From an uncultured Bacteroidales bacterium (GTDB lineage: Bacteria; Bacteroidota; Bacteroidia; Bacteroidales; ML635J-15), in NCBI GenBank assembly GCA_905234755.1, contig CAJOIT010000003.1, positions 543,331 to 607,330 on the forward strand: a stretch of 64,000 nucleotides of DNA. Reading direction: 5' to 3'. This document shows, one piece after another, positions 1-8,067 of the stretch. Under the pieces are notes generated by a model. The model had not been told where the DNA came from. It searched no databases and was given only the letters and a program-made list of their open reading frames with translations. Numbering within the stretch: position 1 is the stretch's first letter; the number at the start of each line of letters is the position of its first letter. A program made the translations under genes and the position numbers.

Positions 1-522
1 AATTTGATTGAAACCAATTGTAATGTCTGAGCAGAAATCTTTGCCCCGACATTATTTTTGTCCACTAGGTGGGTTCTATAAATTGATTTCGAGGAATTTT
101 TGAATTTACTTCGAGCAGGTTGCTGTGCGGAATGAGGGAACAACGCGGGCGTTGTGACCGATTGACAATCAGCAAGATGCCGAAGAAAAACAAAAAGTAC
201 CGAAAAGTTTTACATTCTGTATCCAATGGCAAACATTTAAAACGGTGAATTTTTAGAACCCGCTATGCTTTTTCCGATAATTAGTCTTATAATAGACACT
301 CATTTCTTACCTTTTTAGGTGCGCACATTGGGTGTAGTTGAAATGACAAGTGAAGGCATGCATTATTAGCTGCAATCTTTTATTTTCTAATATATTTTAG
401 GTACAAACAATCTGTTAGTATCTATTAAATATGAATTGTTGTACATGTTGCATTGTAATTTCTTGACTGTTAGACGTTTGTGAAAATATACTCAATTTTG
501 TCAAATAAATTGAAAAAATGTA
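1..522. other. Intergenic region, no gene seen
   Basis: All frames on both strands are broken by frequent stops and no open frame has a recognisable protein. The only structure noted is a copy of the motif CCGATAATTAGTC near 274-286, which recurs before promoters elsewhere in the window. It could be the downstream flank of a gene to the left of the window. Confidence 0.5.
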
Positions 523-552
523 TTGTCGTATTGAAAATAATGTTTATATTTG
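523..552 (+). promoter_or_regulatory. Promoter of the first lipoprotein gene
   Basis: TTG at 523-525 is followed after 19 bases by TATATTTG at 545-552. This matches the Bacteroidota sigma-ABfr consensus (TTTG, N19-20, TAnnTTTG). The start codon lies about 54 bases downstream at 606. Confidence 0.6.
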
Positions 553-605
553 TAGCGTTGTATATTTTTTAAATTATTAATAGTTAAACTTTAAATAATA
601 AGACT

Positions 606-1022
606 ATGAGAAGATTTTTTTTAGCAGTATTTGCTGTTTTGTTGGGTGCAATAGCACTGAGTGGTTGTAAAAACAATTGTGACAATTGCTGGGACAAAAT
701 GCCTGAGTATGTTTTTGCCTATCCTAAATGGGAAGTGGTGGATAAAGAGCATACCGATGAAGATGGGAATGTTGGTGTCCTATACAAAAATGCCAGAAAC
801 GAAAACGAAACAATGTTTGAGGTAAATGTTATGAGCAAAAAACCAAAGGCAAAGGAAAGATTTACCGGCATAAAAAAGGTTACTCATAGCACAAACCCAG
901 TAACTGGTTGCATCGAGGAATCCGTATCTTGCATAGAAGGAAATGCTCAAGAATGCTACACTAGAGTTACCTTTGATAATAATGGCAAAGTAATCGGTGC
1001 AGAAATCGTGTACATAAAATAA
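606..1022 (+). CDS. Small lipoprotein, function unknown
   Basis: A 138-residue protein. It begins with a basic N-end, a hydrophobic stretch and the lipobox LSGC, so Cys20 should be the lipidated residue after signal peptidase II cleavage. The mature part has several cysteines (CKNNCDNC near the lipid anchor, two further pairs later) and no domain I recognise. It has its own promoter at 523-552. The next gene starts about 80 bases downstream on the same strand and also encodes a lipoprotein, so co-transcription is possible. Envelope location is well supported; function is not. Confidence 0.7.
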   Translation: MRRFFLAVFAVLLGAIALSGCKNNCDNCWDKMPEYVFAYPKWEVVDKEHTDEDGNVGVLYKNARNENETMFEVNVMSKKPKAKERFTGIKKVTHSTNPVTGCIEESVSCIEGNAQECYTRVTFDNNGKVIGAEIVYIK

Positions 1023-1104
1023 ATTTGTTTGATATTTGGTGTACTCTCCTGTGTTTGTTGAAAATAAGGCACTGGAGAGTACATTATTATATAAAATATT
1101 TATT

Positions 1105-2772
1105 ATGAATAGCAGTATTTCAAAATTATTGTGCTTTGTAGGAATTGTTATATGTTTGTCTTGCTCAAATAAGGAACAGCGCAATGTGGCTAATAATAAT
1201 TATACATTCGAAAATGAAGAAATAATCGCAGTTCCAATAACTGAATCAGCGAAGAATAATAAAGTCCCATTTCAAAGATTTCAGTATTGTACAATAGATG
1301 GCGTTGAAACATTAATTGCGTATGTTGAAGAAGAAGAACTTTCTTTTTACGATATAAGTAGCAAAAAAATATTTCACAAGATAAATTTGCTTGAAGATAG
1401 GGATTTGCACGCATTTGAATATATAAACAAGGATAGCATACTTCTTATGTATGGAGACCCCATATATGATTCTGCTTATTATGACACTAAGCGGATAGAT
1501 GGTATGAGCTTAATAGATACTTTAAAATTTCAGTTAATAGATTATGACGGAAACATAAAAAGATATTATCATTTCACTTGTGATTCATCAAATTTTGAAA
1601 ACACTAATTTTGCTATAGAGCAAGTACTTCCGCCATTTACACATATGATGTATGAAAAAATAGTAAGGGTCGGCGACATTGTTTTTTTGTTCCCATTTGA
1701 ATATGGACATTATAATTTTGATAGGATTGCTAGCAATGCTCCATTTATAGCATATTACAATTTAAAAACAGAAAAATTTATATTTTCAAAACTTCCGCTT
1801 CCGAATCTAAAGGACAAAATGTACTATCCTTCCGATTTTGATGTGCTAAATATTTGTATATCTTCGAACAATCTACCATTACTTAGGTTTGCATATTCAC
1901 CAGAAGTGTTTGAATGGGATTATATAAATGACAAATTTATAACGCATTCGCTCAAATCAAAGTTGATAGATACAATCCCCCCCCTTGCATATCGATTAGA
2001 AGATATGGATGCCGTGTATGCAAATTATCTAACTATATCATACGATCCAACCAAAAACATGTATTATTCAATCATAGAAATTTCAAAAAATCTTGGAGGT
2101 GCTAGATATACGATTATTGCGGACAAAAATTTCAATTATATCAACGAAACACCAAAGACGCTTACTAGGGCACCAGAATATGTAAACGGGAAAATAATAA
2201 TGTTTGCGCCAGCTACCCATAATGATACCATTTATGTTGTAAAGACAAATTTATTAAGTGGAAATTCGAGCCAAGATTCTATCACAATGGCAGAAAGAGT
2301 AAAAATTGACAGTCTTATAAAAGTTTGGAATGACGAAAAGAAAAAGATGTCAGATATGCAAAATCCATTGCAGGCATTCTTTGAACAAAAGGTGGATAAT
2401 CACGAATCATCGTATTGCTTAGTTACAATATATGCACAAGATGGTTGTCCTTCTTGCAGACAAGAAGTTACCAAAATAATTGCTGATAATCAAGATATAT
2501 TGTCAGAAGTTCCTTTGTTTCTTATTATTACTGGCACTCAAAAAGATATAGACGAGGAATTAAAATCAATAAAGTTAAATAAATTTAATAAAATTATCAT
2601 TGACGATAATTCTTATGTTAAAAGAATGCCAATAGTCGCTCCGTTGCTTAATCCACGTCTTACAATAGTGAAAAATAATATAGTTGTACACGATTCGATA
2701 TATGGTGTTGCAGACATTGAAGAAGGGTTCATACCAAATATGCTTGATGCTTGTGGTTTAAAGATTAAATAG
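1105..2772 (+). CDS. Large lipoprotein with C-terminal thioredoxin-like CPSC motif
   Basis: ATG at 1105 is preferred over the in-frame ATG at 1036, because from 1105 the protein starts with a proper lipoprotein signal ending in CLSC (Cys20). The roughly 555-residue product has a long central part rich in beta-type sequence with short repeated FYDI/INDKF-like segments, which may form a propeller resembling the DUF4221/BF3164-like lipoproteins of Bacteroidales. Near the C-end it carries DGCPSCRQEV, a CxxC motif in the context expected of a thioredoxin-like fold. The fusion suggests a periplasmic or surface redox or sensor role, which is inference. A terminator follows at 2802. Confidence 0.7.
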   Translation: MNSSISKLLCFVGIVICLSCSNKEQRNVANNNYTFENEEIIAVPITESAKNNKVPFQRFQYCTIDGVETLIAYVEEEELSFYDISSKKIFHKINLLEDRDLHAFEYINKDSILLMYGDPIYDSAYYDTKRIDGMSLIDTLKFQLIDYDGNIKRYYHFTCDSSNFENTNFAIEQVLPPFTHMMYEKIVRVGDIVFLFPFEYGHYNFDRIASNAPFIAYYNLKTEKFIFSKLPLPNLKDKMYYPSDFDVLNICISSNNLPLLRFAYSPEVFEWDYINDKFITHSLKSKLIDTIPPLAYRLEDMDAVYANYLTISYDPTKNMYYSIIEISKNLGGARYTIIADKNFNYINETPKTLTRAPEYVNGKIIMFAPATHNDTIYVVKTNLLSGNSSQDSITMAERVKIDSLIKVWNDEKKKMSDMQNPLQAFFEQKVDNHESSYCLVTIYAQDGCPSCRQEVTKIIADNQDILSEVPLFLIITGTQKDIDEELKSIKLNKFNKIIIDDNSYVKRMPIVAPLLNPRLTIVKNNIVVHDSIYGVADIEEGFIPNMLDACGLKIK

Positions 2773-2801
2773 CCAATAACAATTACTAATTTTATTTGCA
2801 A

Positions 2802-2830
2802 AATGGACGGTTACAATCCGTCCATTTTTA
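2802..2830 (+). terminator. Rho-independent terminator
   Basis: Stem AATGGACGG at 2802-2810 pairs perfectly with 2818-2826 across a 7-base loop and runs into a T-rich tract. It closes the transcript of the 1105-2772 lipoprotein gene. Confidence 0.8.
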
Positions 2831-2864
2831 TTTATTAGCCATTCTTTTTTTCGATAAATAGTCT

Positions 2865-2872
2865 TATTTTTG
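2865..2872 (+). promoter_or_regulatory. Promoter -7 box upstream of DUF3298-like lipoprotein
   Basis: TATTTTTG fits TAnnTTTG. It is preceded by TCGATAAATAGTC, a form of the extended motif also found before 4969. The -33 element is not clear. The start codon is 54 bases downstream. Confidence 0.5.
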
Positions 2873-2925
2873 CATTACTATTTTTTGAAAAATAAATTTA
2901 TGATAATTGTGTAAAATAATTGAAT

Positions 2926-3729
2926 ATGAAAAGGTTATATTACATATCGTTTGTGCTGCTGATGTCGGCGATGTTGTATTCCTGCAAAGAAAAGGCTCCC
3001 GAAATCACCGATGCCAAGGACATTGAGTACGATGAGTTTTCCACCAGTCGTTTTCCAGAGTTCGATGCCAACCTTGAGGTTTCGATTTACCTGAAGCTTC
3101 CGAGAACCAACGGCAACGAGTTTCTCGATAGCATTTATGCTGACCTTGTGGCTTATTACACCGACAGTTCGAAGCGCGAAATTCAGAGTGGCATCGAAAT
3201 ATTTGCCGATTCCATCGAGGCGGAGTATTACACTACCAAGGAGGACATAGGAGCCGACATTTCGGGCTACATCTACGCCGTCAACTACTACGACAGCATT
3301 TATCCCGTCTATGCCGACGGCAAACTGCTTGTCTATTACGACGATTCATACGAATATCAGGGTGGGGCACATGGTGTGTCGGGCAAGACATATAAGGTTT
3401 ACAACATCGCAACCGGCCGTCGCATAACCGAGGACGACATCTTTGTGATGAACGACGAGAACGAAAAGGCTTTGTCGGAAATGATTGTAGAGGCTTTTGC
3501 TGTAGAGTTTTCCGACGAGAAGGACGACATGTGGAACGAAGGCATAAACTTCATCAACGGCAACTTCAGCATTGGTGCCGACTCTCTCTACTACCAGTAC
3601 TCGCCGTACGAGATTGGTCCGTACGCAATGGGAATGCCGCGTGTCGCATTGCACAAGGAGGCTGTAAAGCCTTTCCTGAAAAAAGATGGCGTGCTGTATG
3701 AATATTGGTTTCCGGAGAAGAAGAAATAA
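2926..3729 (+). CDS. DUF3298-like lipoprotein, copy 1
   Basis: The start is set at ATG 2926 (an in-frame TTG lies at 2920). A signal peptide ends in the lipobox LYSC. The remaining roughly 250 residues contain a pattern typical of the DUF3298/RsiV C-terminal domain: a YEYQGGAHG segment, then YNIATGRRITEDDIF, then a predicted helix and a C-terminal EYWF motif. That domain occurs in envelope lipoproteins and in extracellular parts of anti-sigma factors; its biochemical role is poorly defined. The next gene (3943-4800) has the same plan (YDLATGKRMTEKDIF, RYWF), so the two look like a diverged tandem duplication. Confidence 0.7.
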   Translation: MKRLYYISFVLLMSAMLYSCKEKAPEITDAKDIEYDEFSTSRFPEFDANLEVSIYLKLPRTNGNEFLDSIYADLVAYYTDSSKREIQSGIEIFADSIEAEYYTTKEDIGADISGYIYAVNYYDSIYPVYADGKLLVYYDDSYEYQGGAHGVSGKTYKVYNIATGRRITEDDIFVMNDENEKALSEMIVEAFAVEFSDEKDDMWNEGINFINGNFSIGADSLYYQYSPYEIGPYAMGMPRVALHKEAVKPFLKKDGVLYEYWFPEKKK

Positions 3730-3827
3730 TTATTGGGCTAAAAGGCTAGAAGAAGAGAAGGCTGAAAGTCCAAAAATGGCTTCAAGCCTTTAGGCCTTCG
3801 AGCCTTCAAGCACAAAAATATAGAAAG

Positions 3828-3942
3828 TACGGTCGCGGCGCGCCACGATTAAACAAGAAAACTTTTGAACATTGATTTTTTGAACTTTAAAACTATTAAG
3901 TACAGTCGCGGCGCGCCACGACTCAACAAGAAATTTTTGAAC
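3828..3942. repeat. Two direct copies of a 42-bp GC-rich repeat
   Basis: Copies at 3828-3870 and 3901-3942 (73-bp period) share TAC(G/A)GTCGCGGCGCGCCACGA followed by an AACAAGAAA...TTTTTGAAC tail. The core contains the palindrome GGCGCGCC. The second copy abuts the ATG of the 3943 lipoprotein gene. Related TTGAAC/AACAAGAAA runs occur at 13570-13620, so this is a dispersed intergenic family. Confidence 0.7.
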
Positions 3943-4800
3943 ATGAAAACTTTACATTACATACTTTTCGCCCTTCTCGCTTCTGCAGTAGTTGGTTCCT
4001 GCAAAAGCAAGACAGCAGAACCACAGACAGATGAAAACGAGGCAAAGATAGAAGAAATGGCAAACGACAGTATTCCACAATCTGACACAACAGCAGTAGA
4101 GGAGGAGGCTTTCGAGTTGAAAATGAAGACTTACCGAGTTGTAAAGGCAGCAAAGGGCTGTTCGTTTACCTACCATGCCGTTTTGCCTGCCGATACCGAC
4201 AACAAGGCGATTCTCGCCATTCGTGACGATGTGCTTGGCGAAATTTCCGATGGTGTGGATGTTACTGCTGATTTTAAGCGTAGTGCTGCCAAGTCGGTAA
4301 GCATGTACCAGGAAGCCGTTGCCGATTCAACTGACGAGTACTTCGAATATTTTGAGGAGTACGATTTGGACAGCATTTATCCTGTATTTGTGGCTGATGG
4401 CTTTATTGCAATGGCGTTTTATTCATTCTACGAAATTTCGACAGCTCCACGCAATGCAATGGAATACCATTATAAGATGTACGACCTTGCTACTGGCAAG
4501 CGAATGACGGAAAAGGACATCTTCAGCGATACGCGCAAGGCTAAGAATGTCATTGAGAAGTTTATCTGGGAGCAGACAGAACCTTGGCAGAACGGAGACG
4601 AGGATGACGCATCGCAGATTACAAACGAGGAAGTGTTTAACGGCAACTATTATGTTAGCGAGGACAAGTTTTTCGTTTGCTACAATTCCAGCGTCTATTT
4701 CATCCCTGGTGGCATCGACATCGAGATTCCAAAGGAAGCATTGAAGCTTTGTCTGAAGCAGGATTCACCGCTGTATAGGTATTGGTTTGGGGAGAAGTAG
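3943..4800 (+). CDS. DUF3298-like lipoprotein, copy 2
   Basis: ATG at 3943 starts a lipoprotein signal ending in VGSC. The in-frame ATG at 3865 lies inside the direct repeat and would put about 26 unrelated residues before the signal, so it was rejected. After an acidic, low-complexity linker of about 40 residues (a usual spacer behind lipid anchors), the domain resembles copy 1: YKMYDLATGKRMTEKDIF and C-terminal RYWF. Divergence from copy 1 is high outside these motifs. It is probably exported to the inner leaflet of the outer membrane or the surface. A strong terminator follows at 4821. Confidence 0.7.
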   Translation: MKTLHYILFALLASAVVGSCKSKTAEPQTDENEAKIEEMANDSIPQSDTTAVEEEAFELKMKTYRVVKAAKGCSFTYHAVLPADTDNKAILAIRDDVLGEISDGVDVTADFKRSAAKSVSMYQEAVADSTDEYFEYFEEYDLDSIYPVFVADGFIAMAFYSFYEISTAPRNAMEYHYKMYDLATGKRMTEKDIFSDTRKAKNVIEKFIWEQTEPWQNGDEDDASQITNEEVFNGNYYVSEDKFFVCYNSSVYFIPGGIDIEIPKEALKLCLKQDSPLYRYWFGEK

Positions 4801-4820
4801 GCCATAAAACATACAATATT

Positions 4821-4847
4821 AGGACGGTTTTCTGCCGTCCTTTTTTT
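4821..4847 (+). terminator. Rho-independent terminator
   Basis: GGACGG at 4822-4827 pairs with CCGTCC at 4835-4840 across a 7-base loop, followed by seven T. A weaker, imperfect second hairpin of similar sequence follows at about 4904-4927, possibly a decayed duplicate. Confidence 0.8.
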
Positions 4848-4968
4848 ATTTTGGAGTGCCCTTAAGGGCAGAACGGCGAAGCGACTAAAAAAACAACAAT
4901 CAAGGAAGGTATTCTGCTGTCCTTTTTTTATTTCTTCTCCGCCATTCTCTTTTTCCGATAATTAGTCG

Positions 4969-4976
4969 TATTTTTG
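4969..4976 (+). promoter_or_regulatory. Promoter -7 box upstream of metal exporter
   Basis: TATTTTTG fits TAnnTTTG and is preceded by TTTTCCGATAATTAGTC. The start codon lies 28 bases downstream, so the leader is short. Confidence 0.55.
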
Positions 4977-5004
4977 CAGTCCTTTTTGCAAAGCGATTTT
5001 TACA

Positions 5005-6261
5005 ATGAACTTCATAGAAATCCTACATAGCATCGACTATTTCGACCTGTTCAGCAATGCGCTGATGATTACCAGTTTCGTGGTAATAATGATGTCGCTC
5101 ATCGAATATGTGAATGTGTGGACAAAGGGTCGCTTCATCAAGGGAATGAATCGCAACGCCTTTGTGCAGGCGCTGATAGGTACTTTGCTCGGTGTGATTC
5201 CGGGTTGTATGGGAACATTCACGGCGGTGTCGCTCTATACGCACAAGGCGCTGTCGCTGGGTGCGCTGGTCGCTTGCCTTATTGCAACTTCGGGCGACGA
5301 GTCGTTTGTGATGCTGGCAACTATGCCTGTGCAGTCGCTGTGGCTGTTCGGAATTTCGGCTGCGGTTGCCATCGTGACGGGTGTGGCTGTGGATAAGTTG
5401 TTCAAGAACAAGGATTTTACTCCCAAAATTGACGATGTGCCTTTTGAAGTTCACGAACACGAAATCCCTGCCGACGGAAAACTGTTCGCGTGGAAAAACT
5501 TCGTGCCGTCGAAGTCGCGACTGAAACTCATCGGTGTATTTGCCTGCATAATAATTCTATGCTGTGTGGGCGTAATCGGGCATTCGCACTCCGAAAACCT
5601 CATTTTCAGTCTTCCGCAGCAAACCGAAGCAGTTGAGGCTGACGAGCATCACCACCACGATGAATGTTGCGAGCATCATCACCACGATGAAGAATGCTGT
5701 GAACATCACCATCACGACGATGACTGCGACGGTGTGCATCATCACCATGATTCCGACTTGCCCGAAGGTTTCGAGCATCACCACCACCATCACGGAGCAT
5801 TGGACATTGTGAACATTATAATAGTGTCGCTGTCGGCACTTATGCTGCTCATAATATTCTTCTCCAACGAGCATTTTGTAAGCGAGCACCTTGTTCAGCA
5901 CGTTGTGCAGAAGCACCTGCCTCGTATTTTCTGGTGGACATTCGGGGTGCTGGTGCTTATGGCTATCATTTTGAACTACACCAACTTCGGTGACTGGATA
6001 TACAACAACACCTACATACTTCTGTTGATTGCCGTTGCAGTGGGAATTTTGCCCGAGTCAGGTCCGCATCTGATTTTTGTGGTGCTGTTTGTGCAGGGCT
6101 ATATTCCGTTCAGCATCTTGTTGGCCAACAGCATTGTGCAGGACGGTCACGGTTCGCTTCCGTTGCTTGCCGAAACCAAGAAGGGATTTTTTGTCACCAA
6201 GGCAATTAATATGGTTGTGGGACTGGTCGTAGGACTGGTTGGGCTGCTGATAGGATTTTAA
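5005..6261 (+). CDS. His-rich multi-pass heavy-metal exporter (ArsP_2-like)
   Basis: A 418-residue integral membrane protein with about nine to ten hydrophobic segments in two halves. The first half contains GVIPGCMGTF and the second GILPESGPH, with an internally repeated look typical of the putative 10-TM heavy-metal exporter family (PF11449, often named putative manganese or arsenic transporter). Between the halves, roughly residues 212-263 form an exceptional His/Cys/acidic loop with six HHHH-type clusters separated by DECCE-like units, very probably a metal-binding sensor or buffer. The substrate (Mn, Zn, Ni or Co) cannot be decided from sequence. It precedes two lipoprotein genes by 9 bases, so they may be co-expressed. 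Confidence 0.75.
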   Translation: MNFIEILHSIDYFDLFSNALMITSFVVIMMSLIEYVNVWTKGRFIKGMNRNAFVQALIGTLLGVIPGCMGTFTAVSLYTHKALSLGALVACLIATSGDESFVMLATMPVQSLWLFGISAAVAIVTGVAVDKLFKNKDFTPKIDDVPFEVHEHEIPADGKLFAWKNFVPSKSRLKLIGVFACIIILCCVGVIGHSHSENLIFSLPQQTEAVEADEHHHHDECCEHHHHDEECCEHHHHDDDCDGVHHHHDSDLPEGFEHHHHHHGALDIVNIIIVSLSALMLLIIFFSNEHFVSEHLVQHVVQKHLPRIFWWTFGVLVLMAIILNYTNFGDWIYNNTYILLLIAVAVGILPESGPHLIFVVLFVQGYIPFSILLANSIVQDGHGSLPLLAETKKGFFVTKAINMVVGLVVGLVGLLIGF

Positions 6262-6270
6262 ATTAATGAT

Positions 6271-7188
6271 ATGAAAACTACGCAATTTGTAAAATTGTTT
6301 GTCTCTGCTTTATTGCTTTTCGGTTGTGGAGGAAACAAAGGCGGAAACAACCCTATAGATTCTATTTATGATTCTGATACAACGGAAGTTGCACAAAGGC
6401 CATTGTTGCCAACATTTGTCTTGTCCGACCAGGAGGGCAGGATGTTTCTGCTTCTCACCGAATTTAATGAAGATGATGGTGCGCCAGTACCTGATAGCCT
6501 TGAAAATTACAAGTACATCATTTATGACGGCAAGTATTATGCAGTAGAATTCAATGGCTATCAGCCGGAGAACGAGGAGGAAAACAACTATCGCGAGGCT
6601 TATTACAATTTTGCGAATCTTAACGGCTGGCTGTACGAAATGGAGGAAGGCAAGCTGCTGAAAAGTCTTAAGAATCAGTACGATGCAATTTGGGAAGCGC
6701 CACTATTGGTTGACGAAAATTTCAAGAATTCGACCAAAATACTTCCTTTCAGACCGCTAGGTGGCGATCCGATTTCCGACGAGTTGAAATCGAAGATTGA
6801 AGCAAAATATGGTTGGGCGGTGCTTAGTAGTTTTGTCGATTATGAATTCGGTGAAAATTATGAATATCAGCTGATTAATGTCCAGTTTAAGAACAAGGGC
6901 AATAAGGCTTTGGCAATTTCTGGTATTCTTTGTCCCGACGGCAAGATGTATTTCAAGGATTTTCCTGCCGAATGGGATGATGATGAATCTGGCTCTGTCT
7001 GGCGCGTAGATGACATGGGCGAATTCGCAGGTCTGGGACTGTGCCTTGTGACCGAGGAGAATGGCGAGTTGACACTCTATACCGCCAATAGCGGTGCTGA
7101 AGGCACAAACTACCAGAATTACGTAGTGAAGGGTGATTCGCTTTGCGAAGGCAAGGTGACGGCTAGTTTTTATCAGGCTCCTGAATAG
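6271..7188 (+). CDS. Lipoprotein, function unknown
   Basis: 305 residues with a signal peptide ending in LLFGC (Cys19). The mature protein starts with a GGNKGG spacer and is acidic, with many aromatic residues (YREAYYNF, YEYQL), consistent with a secreted beta-rich domain. No family recognised. The gene starts 9 bases after the metal exporter gene and is followed 23 bases later by another lipoprotein of similar style, so the three probably form one transcription unit. Confidence 0.65.
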   Translation: MKTTQFVKLFVSALLLFGCGGNKGGNNPIDSIYDSDTTEVAQRPLLPTFVLSDQEGRMFLLLTEFNEDDGAPVPDSLENYKYIIYDGKYYAVEFNGYQPENEEENNYREAYYNFANLNGWLYEMEEGKLLKSLKNQYDAIWEAPLLVDENFKNSTKILPFRPLGGDPISDELKSKIEAKYGWAVLSSFVDYEFGENYEYQLINVQFKNKGNKALAISGILCPDGKMYFKDFPAEWDDDESGSVWRVDDMGEFAGLGLCLVTEENGELTLYTANSGAEGTNYQNYVVKGDSLCEGKVTASFYQAPE

Positions 7189-7211
7189 AAAATATTAATA
7201 ATTAAATAGTT

Positions 7212-7901
7212 ATGAAGCGTACTTTTATTACACTCACACTCTCTGCATTGTTGGTTTGGGGATGCGGGGAAGCAAAGCAAACAAATGTTGAAGAAGAAGT
7301 TTCAGCTGTTGATTCTGTTGAAGTTACACAGCAAGATACTGTAGCATCTGTTTCGGAAACGGCCGAAGTGCAGATGGATGAGAATGTTATAATGGAAATC
7401 TGGGACTCATATATTAAGTCGGATTATTGTGATATTACAGGCGATACCAAAAAGGCTCGTACTCAGATTAAGAGGGAAGCCCTTAACGTTGCTTCTCTCA
7501 AACTTGATGAGGCTAATGAACCATTGGATGTCCCTGAAGAAGAGTTTTTGCCGCCGACAGTTCTCGAAACTTTTGCCTGCTATCCGCTCAAGGATGGCGG
7601 TTGTCTCGTACTTTGGTACTACGATGGTTCCGAGTGGGGACGCAAGATTTTCGGCGTTTTCAGCTACAAGGACAAACAACTCAAGAGGCTGAAGAATACT
7701 TTCCCTCCGTTTTCTGAATTTGTTGACAAGAATTATTCGTCGGATTGGGATGAACTTGCAAAGCTTAGTGGAACCGAGGTCGTATATTTCAAGCAGGATT
7801 GCTGGCCTACAAAGTTCAATGCCGAAGGCTTTGGTATGACCGAAGGCGGAATGGGCGAAACCTGGTATAAGTTCGACGGAGAAAAGTTTGTGAAGGAATA
7901 G
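7212..7901 (+). CDS. Lipoprotein, function unknown
   Basis: 229 residues, lipobox LVWGC (Cys18), then a 40-residue acidic Thr/Val-rich linker and a compact domain with YPLKDGGCLVLWYYDG and a C-terminal TWYKFDGEKF motif. No family recognised. It ends the run that starts with the metal exporter. The following sequence has a promoter-like site for the next gene rather than a clear terminator. Confidence 0.65.
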   Translation: MKRTFITLTLSALLVWGCGEAKQTNVEEEVSAVDSVEVTQQDTVASVSETAEVQMDENVIMEIWDSYIKSDYCDITGDTKKARTQIKREALNVASLKLDEANEPLDVPEEEFLPPTVLETFACYPLKDGGCLVLWYYDGSEWGRKIFGVFSYKDKQLKRLKNTFPPFSEFVDKNYSSDWDELAKLSGTEVVYFKQDCWPTKFNAEGFGMTEGGMGETWYKFDGEKFVKE

Positions 7902-7971
7902 TTAGGGCTGTTATTCTGCTTTATAACACCAAATAAATTTTGCCGACACCTAAAAATTCCGAAAATTGTCT

Positions 7972-7979
7972 TATCTTTG
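7972..7979 (+). promoter_or_regulatory. Promoter -7 box upstream of arginine deiminase
   Basis: TATCTTTG fits TAnnTTTG and sits behind CCGAAAATTGTC, a variant of the motif seen before 2865 and 4969. The transcript would have a leader of roughly 80 bases. Confidence 0.55.
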
Positions 7980-8067
7980 CAACCGAGTAGAATTGTCGCC
8001 TAAAAACGATGTTTCTGCTTGACGGACAACATCTTGATTGTGTTTTCCGTGGTCTAAAAAATAATTT

